The position numbers and the translations under genes were made by a program. A DNA stretch of 12,690 nt, taken from the NCBI GenBank assembly GCA_964550165.1, contig CAZJYC010000071.1, positions 1 to 12,690 of the forward strand. Direction: 5' to 3'. The DNA is from CAZJYC01 sp964550165 (GTDB taxonomy: Bacteria > Acidobacteriota > Aminicenantia > Aminicenantales > Aminicenantaceae). The notes below the pieces were generated by a model that searched no databases, was not told the DNA's origin, and saw only the letters and a list, made by a program, of their open reading frames with translations. Of the stretch, positions 7,447 to 12,690 are shown piece after piece (within the stretch, counting starts at the first letter, position 1; the number at the start of each line of letters is the position of its first letter).

Positions 7447-7476
7447 TTGACATCTGTTCGCGATTCGATTTATCCT
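7447..7476 (+). promoter_or_regulatory. Candidate sigma-70-type promoter for the lipoprotein gene
   Basis: A perfect TTGACA (7447-7452) is followed by an 18-nt spacer and TATCCT (7471-7476), about 100 nt before the lipoprotein start. The same pair of hexamers, with 17-nt spacing, stands in front of the kinase gene at 12116-12144, which raises confidence in both. Confidence 0.55.
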
Positions 7477-7564
7477 CTCGAAAGATTAATTGAGGCAAAA
7501 TTTATGCATGAACGCTCGTTCAGTCTGCGCAGTAGAAAACAAATTATCAAATAAATGTTAAAAA

Positions 7565-7570
7565 AAGGAG
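7565..7570 (+). promoter_or_regulatory. Ribosome-binding site (AAGGAG) for the lipoprotein gene
   Basis: AAGGAG with a 6-nt spacer precedes the ATG at 7577. It supports that start, which is also the one giving a complete lipoprotein signal peptide. Confidence 0.75.
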
Positions 7571-7576
7571 ATTAAC

Positions 7577-8623
7577 ATGAAAAATTACATTCGGGTTTTT
7601 ATGTTAGTGGCACTGCTCGCAATGCTTTTTGCTGCCTGTGCTAAGCAGCCCACACAGGAACTGGACCAGGCAAAAGCCTCTTTAGAAGCTGTACCTAAAG
7701 CCGAAGCAGATATCTATGCCAAAGATGAGTTCAAGAAGCTAAATGATGATTTGACAGCCGCCCAGGATGAAATTAACACCCAGAGCAAGAGGCTCTTCAA
7801 AAAATATGGTCGGGCAAAGGAAATGCTGGCGAAAATCAAAACAGACGCAGATGCTCTTGTGCCAGTGATAGAAGCCAGAAAATTAATATCAGAAAAATAT
7901 CCAATTTCTGTTTCATTTTATCTTGGGGCTGATAACGATTTACTCGCGTCTATCGGAAATTATTTTACAAGGACTTATTACTTATATGGCGGCTCACAAA
8001 CCCAAGAATACTCTCATAAACTTAAAAATGAAGAAATGTGCAATGTTATTTCCTATTTCCTCATGTTAGCGAGTGCAGGAGAAACTCAATTTGAATTAAG
8101 TTTCTTAATAAAACGCGGCAAAGGTGATATTTTGTTAGCTAAAGAAAAGTTGAAAGTATCCTCAGATAGATATACATCCTATTTTGGTTTTTTAAAACCT
8201 AAAGGAATAAAAATCCAAAAAGGTGACATTTTTATTTTTAAAATGACAGGCACGGGAAGTGATTATGGAACACAACATGGCCCGGATGCATCTATGATAA
8301 CATTCATAAGCCCTGATAGAGAGATTGCGAAAGAAATATTGAATGAAAGAACAGAAATTATGGACTGGATTATAAAAAATAACAAGTTTGGTGATAAAGC
8401 GGCTGTTGTTTATAATGTTTATAGAAATATTGACTACTTAATTTTAAATAATAAAGATGGCTCTTGGGATTTAGGAAGCGGAATGACCAATTCTGGAAAA
8501 TTTTATACTTTAGAATGGAAAAACAATGAATTTAAAGTCGATGAACTTTCTGAGAAGCAAGCAAAAGAGAAGAACATTGGCGAATATACTTTAAATTTCA
8601 CTCAACTCTCGGAAAAAAAATAG
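7577..8623 (+). CDS. Putative lipoprotein with helical N-terminal segment, unknown function
   Basis: This 348-residue protein begins with a basic n-region and a hydrophobic core (about residues 7-20) ending in LFAAC, so Cys21 is the likely lipidated residue. The -3 residue is Phe rather than the usual Leu, so the lipobox is slightly imperfect. Residues about 25-105 are charged, Ala/Lys/Glu-rich and predicted helical or coiled-coil, resembling the small helical lipoproteins often seen in Gram-negative envelopes. From about residue 105 the protein changes character: strand-like stretches such as PISVSFYLGAD, QFELSFLIKRG and GDIFIFKMTGTGSDYG, with no domain I recognise. The DNA changes too: hand counts give 27/60 G+C at 7741-7800 but 17/60 at 8101-8160 and 13/60 at 8401-8460. 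This suggests a composite gene with an acquired C-terminal part. It is probably anchored in the envelope; no function is assigned. Confidence 0.85.
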   Translation: MKNYIRVFMLVALLAMLFAACAKQPTQELDQAKASLEAVPKAEADIYAKDEFKKLNDDLTAAQDEINTQSKRLFKKYGRAKEMLAKIKTDADALVPVIEARKLISEKYPISVSFYLGADNDLLASIGNYFTRTYYLYGGSQTQEYSHKLKNEEMCNVISYFLMLASAGETQFELSFLIKRGKGDILLAKEKLKVSSDRYTSYFGFLKPKGIKIQKGDIFIFKMTGTGSDYGTQHGPDASMITFISPDREIAKEILNERTEIMDWIIKNNKFGDKAAVVYNVYRNIDYLILNNKDGSWDLGSGMTNSGKFYTLEWKNNEFKVDELSEKQAKEKNIGEYTLNFTQLSEKK

Positions 8624-8638
8624 AAGATTGAAATCCAT

Positions 8639-8860
8639 GTCATTACGAGAGACCGAAGTGAGTGCGGCAATCCGACAGAGTCACCGCGAGCGATCGACGG
8701 GGGCGTTGCCATCCGACGAAGTCATTGCGAGGCGAAGAGCACCGTGGCAATCTCTTTAGATTATGAGATTGCTTCGCTACGCTCGCAATGACACGCATGA
8801 GATCGCCACGTCTGTTTCCGCCACGCTCCGCTCTCGGCTTTGGCTCATCCTCATAATGAC
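8639..8860. repeat. Dispersed-type palindromic repeat cluster, 41-bp direct period
   Basis: Three head-to-tail units start at 8639, 8680 and 8721, exactly 41 bp apart. Each begins GTCA followed by a variant of TTGCGAG, and units 1 and 3 contain GGCAATC further in. They are followed by inverted units ending CTCGCAATGAC at 8792 and, more decayed, CTCATAATGAC at 8860. This type of GTCATTGCGAG...CTCGCAATGAC element is a familiar noncoding dispersed repeat in many bacterial genomes (general recall). Units 1 and 2 and the last inverted unit are degenerate; unit 3 with its inverted partner is the best preserved. It is probably a REP/MITE-like nonautonomous repeat; no transposase is present. Confidence 0.85.
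8721..8792. repeat. Best-preserved palindromic repeat unit (hairpin)
   Basis: GTCATTGCGAG (8721-8731) and CTCGCAATGAC (8782-8792) are a perfect 11-bp inverted pair. GCGAAG (8732-8737) and CTTCGC (8772-8777) can also pair, and GCAATCTC (8747-8754) matches GAGATTGC (8765-8772) as an inner 8-bp stem with a 10-nt loop. The transcript could fold into a long stem from either strand, so it may end or stabilise both convergent messages. Confidence 0.8.
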
Positions 8861-8982
8861 ACTATAATTATTGTATTTATCGTATTTCTTGAATTAGTTT
8901 TGCCCGATTCATTAATTTTCTCAACCTATGGCCGCCACGAATTTTATCACCTCATCCTGGTGAATGGCCAAAGGGAGTGTGT

Positions 8983-11900
8983 TCATTGGATTGCTGACAA
9001 TCGGTTGTTGGCGTCTTTTATTTCTTCACGGCCTGGATCGGCTTCTTTCCAGATTTCAAGAAATTCCCTGTAATGCTCTGCGGCTTTCTCCTTCATACCT
9101 TTCTCCTGGTATATCCTTCCAAGCTCATAGAAGCTCAAAGCATAAATGTCGCCGTAGTACATCCGGCCCGTGGTCAGAGATATGATCCTTTCATATTCTT
9201 TCTGAGCGCCCTCCAAGTCCTTCTTTTGGAAATAAGCAGTGGCCAGAGGATAGATCAACAGAGCATGATCGTCCTGCAATGAACACTGGGACGGCATCAG
9301 CGATACAGCTTTTTGTAAGTATTCAACAGCTTTGGTCACATCACCTCTCTGAAGTTCTATCATTCCCATCAGATGGTCATGATATCTCATTTCTTTCTCG
9401 TTCATTCCTTTTTTCGCCAGCTCTTCGAGCTCCACCGCGATTTTTTGCGCCTGCTCGGCAGATTTCATTCCGAGAAAAATAAGCCCTTGCAAATGCAGGG
9501 CCCGTCTCTGCCAATACAGATTTTCTCCCTCCAGAGCACTGTTTAAAACTTTTTCACACTCGGCAAGGGCGTCTTTAAACCTTTTGGATTTGAAAAGGAG
9601 ATAGGCAGAATACAGATGAAACCAGGATTCCCATTCTGTCTCTCCAAGCATTTCAGCCAGCTCAATTCCTTGTCCGGCATGGTCTTCTGCTTTCTCGAAT
9701 TTTCCCTGAAGGAGTGACAAAGCGGCCAACCGCCTTTGCCCTTCGTTGTGGACTGCGGGCTCTTCGGTCTGGAGCGCTTTTTGATATTCTTTCTCCGCGC
9801 CAGAAAAACCTCCTTTAAACATGAAAAGGTCTCCTCTCATTAAGAAATTGAGGGAATGAGTCGGATCGAGGGAAAAGGCTTTTTGTTCTTCCTGCGAAGC
9901 CAAATCAAGCCGATTCTCGAAAATGAAATTGGTGGCCAGATAGAAATGAACGAGCGCATGATCCGGAAAATTATTCAGATAAGATTCCAGAATTTCCTTA
10001 GCCTTTGCATACTTTCCGTTAGCGCCGTAGGCGACTGCTAGATTCCAGTAAGGAAAAACAGATTCAATTTTGTTCCGGAGGCAGGCTTCAAAATGCTCTC
10101 TGGCCTTATCCCATTGCTCCAATCTCAGGTAAATGAGTCCCAGGGCATTATTCCCGATCAAATCATCAGGATAGAGATCGAGCAACTTATTATAAGCTCG
10201 GATGGATTGCTCTAACGTCTTTTCTGCCTGGCTGTAAAAATCTCCTTCGATGTAATATCGCTCCCGCTCTGAGACTCTGTCTTTCAGGGCAAAAGCTTTC
10301 TCCAGATTCTTCCGGGCTTCAGCTCCATAACCCAGACTCATATAAGCTTGAGCCAGGGACCTGTAAGCCATGGCAAATTCTGGGTCAACAGCGGCCGCCA
10401 TCTCCATCAGAGGGATGCTCTTGAGATATTCTCCCCTGTTTTGAAAACGGACTCCCTCGCTGTAATAGCGATAAGCTTCAGGAGAGCCGGTCGTGATTGT
10501 CCCAGCTTCTCTATCGATATCATCGGCGATCTCTCTTTCAGAAAGCTCAAAATTCGCCTTTATTCTTTTTGTCAGCTCATCGACCATGGAGAAGAAGCTT
10601 TCCTCTCCAACACCTTCCACTCTTTCAGAACCGATGAGATTTCCTGTGCCGGCATCCTGGAGCATGGTATTGAGCCTTATCATATCCCCGGCCATGTGCA
10701 ATTTCCCGACAAGGACATACCTGACTCCAGCCCGGGAAGAGACTTCTCTCACGTCTCTTGAGGAATAGCTTCTCGCATCGAGGAGGTTAAGGTCGTCAAG
10801 GATTCTGAAAAGCTCCTCTCCACTCAAAACCGAGATATATTTGGATTGCGATAAGTCTGAGATCAGCAAATCGGAAAGGCCTTTGCGCCAGTGGTCTAAG
10901 CTTGGGTCTCCTGTGTTGTTCTCAAAATACATCACAGCCAGTGAAGGCTTGCCTGGCGGGAACAGGGCAACCTCCTTTCGGCTGAATAATTTCCAAAGAG
11001 CCAGAGCGGCAATTATCAACACAATCAAAGCTGCCACAGGGACGAAAAGCTTCCTTAAAGAAAATTTCACGGTTATTTCTTTTGAGGTGAGCGGCCTTCT
11101 TCGAGGAACAACCCTCTCTGTGGTCGGGATTCTTTTCTCGACCTTGGCTAACTCAGAGAGAAGCTCTTCCGCAGTCTGATATCTTTTTTCTTTATTCTTC
11201 TCCATACATTTTAAAATCAGCCTGTTCAATTCTCCGGGAATATGAGCGTTGAGCTCTACCGGCTCCTGAGGTTCCTCAGTCTTTTGCTTCAAAGCCACGC
11301 TGAGAGGCGTATCGCCTTCAAAAGGAATATGACCGGTGACCATCTCATAGAGGATGACTCCCAATGAATAAATATCCGAGCGCCGGTCTGCCTCCTTCCC
11401 ATCCACCTGCTCAGGAGACATGTATTCGGGCGTCCCGATGATCATTCCCACATCCGTTATTCCTCTCGCTTTTGCGGAGCGGGCGATCCCAAAATCCATG
11501 ATGCGCGTATTCCCTTCCCGGTCGACCATGATGTTTTGAGGCTTCAGATCCCGATGGACAACACCCAGCCGGTGGGCCTCAGCCAAGCCCTCGCAAACCT
11601 GCTTGGCAATGAAAATCGCTTTTCCTGTGCTTAGCTGGCCAACCCTGATGATCGTGCTCTTCAAGTCCTCACCCGGCACATATTCCATAGTAATGTACTG
11701 AGTTCCTTCTTCCTCGTTAAGGTCGTACATCCGGCAGACATTTTTGTGTGCTATCTTGCGCGCAAACTTCAATTCATTCCGAAAACGAGCGATGGTCTTT
11801 TCATCGGCTGCGATCTCAGGATTGAGAAGCTTTAGGGCCACCTCTTCTTCGACTCTTTTGTCCACAACCCGGTAGACAGTGGCCATCCCCCCTTTCCCCA

Positions 11901-12081
11901 GTTTCTCGATAACCTCGAACCTGCCGGCGAACACGGTTCCCCTGTTTAGCTCTTCGGCGGGAAATTGGAGTGTTTTAGTCGGAGAAAGCGGCTTTTCCTC
12001 TTCAGGCTGAAAAGGCGCTCCACAGCTTCCGCAAAAACGAGTGCCAGGGAGGTTTTCGGCCTTACATGCAGGGCATTTCAT
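8983..12081 (-). CDS. Membrane Ser/Thr protein kinase with zinc ribbon, TolB/FlgO-like domain and TPRs
   Basis: A 1032-residue protein with domains in order. A zinc ribbon has two CxxC pairs (Cys3/Cys6 and Cys17/Cys20). A Hanks-type kinase domain (about 55-315) has GKGGMATV (62-69), Lys84 in VALK, Glu103 in helix C, HRDLKPQN (176-183), DFG (196-198) and GTPEYMSPEQ (216-225), so it looks catalytically competent. One transmembrane helix lies at about 346-366. A TolB/FlgO-like alpha-beta domain (about 380-515) begins SLAVMYFENNTGD, and TPR repeats run from about 535 to the end. The kinase should face the cytoplasm and the TolB-like and TPR parts the periplasm, making it a sensor or assembly platform that phosphorylates unknown proteins. 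The ATG at 12081 has only a weak ribosome site (GGATAAG), but the zinc ribbon right after it confirms the start. A fragment of a paralogue lies at 7124-7188. Confidence 0.95.
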   Translation of the reverse strand: MKCPACKAENLPGTRFCGSCGAPFQPEEEKPLSPTKTLQFPAEELNRGTVFAGRFEVIEKLGKGGMATVYRVVDKRVEEEVALKLLNPEIAADEKTIARFRNELKFARKIAHKNVCRMYDLNEEEGTQYITMEYVPGEDLKSTIIRVGQLSTGKAIFIAKQVCEGLAEAHRLGVVHRDLKPQNIMVDREGNTRIMDFGIARSAKARGITDVGMIIGTPEYMSPEQVDGKEADRRSDIYSLGVILYEMVTGHIPFEGDTPLSVALKQKTEEPQEPVELNAHIPGELNRLILKCMEKNKEKRYQTAEELLSELAKVEKRIPTTERVVPRRRPLTSKEITVKFSLRKLFVPVAALIVLIIAALALWKLFSRKEVALFPPGKPSLAVMYFENNTGDPSLDHWRKGLSDLLISDLSQSKYISVLSGEELFRILDDLNLLDARSYSSRDVREVSSRAGVRYVLVGKLHMAGDMIRLNTMLQDAGTGNLIGSERVEGVGEESFFSMVDELTKRIKANFELSEREIADDIDREAGTITTGSPEAYRYYSEGVRFQNRGEYLKSIPLMEMAAAVDPEFAMAYRSLAQAYMSLGYGAEARKNLEKAFALKDRVSERERYYIEGDFYSQAEKTLEQSIRAYNKLLDLYPDDLIGNNALGLIYLRLEQWDKAREHFEACLRNKIESVFPYWNLAVAYGANGKYAKAKEILESYLNNFPDHALVHFYLATNFIFENRLDLASQEEQKAFSLDPTHSLNFLMRGDLFMFKGGFSGAEKEYQKALQTEEPAVHNEGQRRLAALSLLQGKFEKAEDHAGQGIELAEMLGETEWESWFHLYSAYLLFKSKRFKDALAECEKVLNSALEGENLYWQRRALHLQGLIFLGMKSAEQAQKIAVELEELAKKGMNEKEMRYHDHLMGMIELQRGDVTKAVEYLQKAVSLMPSQCSLQDDHALLIYPLATAYFQKKDLEGAQKEYERIISLTTGRMYYGDIYALSFYELGRIYQEKGMKEKAAEHYREFLEIWKEADPGREEIKDANNRLSAIQ

Positions 12082-12115
12082 GTCTTATCCAGTGCTTTTG
12101 AATTACTCGAAAAAC

Positions 12116-12144
12116 AGGATAATCTTTAACCGAAAAAGTGTCAA
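12116..12144 (-). promoter_or_regulatory. Candidate sigma-70-type promoter for the kinase gene
   Basis: On the minus strand a perfect TTGACA (12139-12144) is followed by a 17-nt spacer and TATCCT (12116-12121). Transcription would begin near 12109, giving a leader of about 28 nt before the ATG at 12081. The hexamers match those in front of the lipoprotein gene at 7447-7476. Confidence 0.65.
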
Positions 12145-12283
12145 ATAACGAAAATTTGTGTTTCCTGTTCAAGATTCTTGGATATTTTAGGCAATAGCCT
12201 TGCTTACCTTCTTATTTTAAGCACCATTTCCACTTTTCACAACAATGCACAGACTTCAACAACCCATAAGATTTTTTGGGAGT

Positions 12284-12690
12284 TCAAAAGGAAGGATTGA
12301 GGAAGGAGCAGTTGAAGATCTTCGGCCTGCCGTCGCCGTCGCAGCGGACCTCTCCTCTCAGGTAGCAGGCAGGCGGAGAGCCGAAGGTGAGGCATTCCAC
12401 CTCGCCCACTCCCTCCAGGAGGCCGGTCTCATCCTCGAAAAGGAAGAAGGACTTCTGGCCGCCGCTCGTTCCTTTCTGGCGGGCATCCACCACCCTGACC
12501 ACAAGCTCCACCTCCCGGCCGGCGTAATCCTTTAAATCTTTTATCCGGAGAGGGGGCCTTTTCCCTTCGAAAAGGGAAAGGGAGTCGCCTTCAGGGTCAA
12601 AGCCGAGGGATTCGATGACCATCTTCTCTTTCTGTTCCTGGTCAAAGTCTGAAACTTCCTCCACATCCTCCAGCCCTCTGAAATAGCGAA
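12284..12690 (-). CDS. C-terminal end of a DnaE-like DNA polymerase III alpha subunit, truncated by the window
   Basis: The frame is open to the window edge (RYFRGLEDVEE is readable before the first GTG at 12664), so only the last 135 or so residues are seen and the GTG is not the real start. After an acidic, helical stretch (KEKMVIESLGFDPEGDSLSL) comes an OB-fold-like segment: DLKDYAGREVELVVRVVDAR, a variable loop, SFFLFEDETGLLEGV, and YLRGEVRCDGDGRPKIF. The LGF helix, the DLxxYAGRxV opening and the FEDETGLxE strand match the C-terminal nucleic-acid-binding OB domain of bacterial DnaE/DnaE2 replicative or error-prone polymerases. The class cannot be settled because the polymerase and PHP domains are outside the window. 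It ends about 200 nt before the kinase gene, which has its own promoter candidate. Confidence 0.72.
   Translation of the reverse strand, partial: RYFRGLEDVEEVSDFDQEQKEKMVIESLGFDPEGDSLSLFEGKRPPLRIKDLKDYAGREVELVVRVVDARQKGTSGGQKSFFLFEDETGLLEGVGEVECLTFGSPPACYLRGEVRCDGDGRPKIFNCSFLNPSF

Larger units (their letters stand above)
7066..7576. other. Intergenic region with gene remnant and promoter candidate
   Basis: This stretch of 511 nt has no credible intact gene. It holds a decayed fragment of a kinase/TPR gene (7124-7188), a weak terminator-like hairpin (7329-7356), a second GC-rich hairpin with a 6-bp stem (GCGGGC at 7409-7414 with GCCCGC at 7419-7424) lacking a T-tract, and a promoter candidate (7447-7476) serving the lipoprotein gene. 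Elsewhere I see nothing coherent; the region looks like decaying sequence. Confidence 0.6.
8624..8982. other. Convergent intergenic region with repeat cluster
   Basis: This stretch of 359 nt lies between the convergent ends of the lipoprotein and kinase genes. The first two thirds hold the palindromic repeat cluster at 8639-8860. The rest (8861-8982) is AT-rich with no gene; a 5-bp hairpin (TCACC at 8947-8951 with GGTGA at 8959-8963) lies just beyond the kinase stop but has no T-tract. No classic terminator is visible for either gene, so the repeat stems may serve that purpose. Confidence 0.6.

Noticed and set aside
8639..8860. CRISPR array, because of regularly spaced similar units.
   Set aside because: The units are directly adjacent without unique spacers, then invert; the pattern is a palindromic dispersed repeat, and there are no cas genes.
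8947..8963. Hairpin TCACC/GGTGA just downstream of the kinase stop as a terminator.
   Set aside because: The stem is only 5 bp with no T-run on the minus-strand transcript.
8840..9282. Overlapping short plus-strand frames near the kinase 3' end.
   Set aside because: They are antisense shadows of the TPR-coding region or cross the repeat cluster, with no start signals or recognisable products.
12245..12535. Plus-strand 96-codon frame starting at 12245.
   Set aside because: It is antisense to the DnaE-like C-terminal coding region, which has clear OB-domain motifs; it has no ribosome site.

Overview
The window looks like chromosomal DNA from an uncultured bacterium of middling GC content. The large zinc-ribbon/kinase/TPR protein, the fused 2-oxoacid:ferredoxin oxidoreductase subunit and the small secreted beta-rich protein recall Acidobacteriota/Candidatus Aminicenantes genomes. 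That placement is an inference from protein style, not from a marker gene. I see no integrase, transposase, phage, CRISPR, tRNA or rRNA sequence.

Layout. (1) Plus strand, 3-2098: a 5'-truncated DUF72 (YecE-like) gene coupled by an ATGA overlap to a fold-III PLP decarboxylase (LysA type). (2) Minus strand, 6343 down to 2214: a compact four-gene unit, read in order as a fused gamma-alpha subunit and a beta subunit of a 2-oxoacid:ferredoxin oxidoreductase, a small nitroreductase, and a TIGR01777-type SDR epimerase. The spacings (11 nt, 34 nt, then a GTGA overlap) suggest one transcript, with a candidate promoter near 6385-6413. (3) Plus strand, 6670-8623: a small secreted protein and a lipoprotein, separated by 511 nt that contain a decayed fragment of a kinase/TPR gene and a TTGACA/TATCCT promoter candidate. 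(4) 8639-8860: a cluster of palindromic repeats, with three direct units spaced 41 bp apart and inverted counterparts, lying between two convergent genes. (5) Minus strand, 12690 down to 8983: the 3' end of a DnaE-like polymerase gene, then a 1032-aa membrane Ser/Thr kinase with C-terminal TPRs and its own TTGACA/TATCCT promoter.

How the genes fit together. The minus-strand unit 6343-2214 is a redox group: thiamine- and ferredoxin-dependent oxidation of a 2-oxoacid, plus flavin and nicotinamide enzymes. The kinase is a transmembrane sensor or scaffold with apparently intact catalytic residues. The most notable signals are the Gln in place of the expected third cluster cysteine in the OFOR beta subunit, the paralogous TPR fragment stranded in an intergenic region, the 41-bp-period repeat cluster, and the sharp fall in GC content inside the lipoprotein gene. 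I see no clear evidence of a wholly new system; these are leads of moderate interest.
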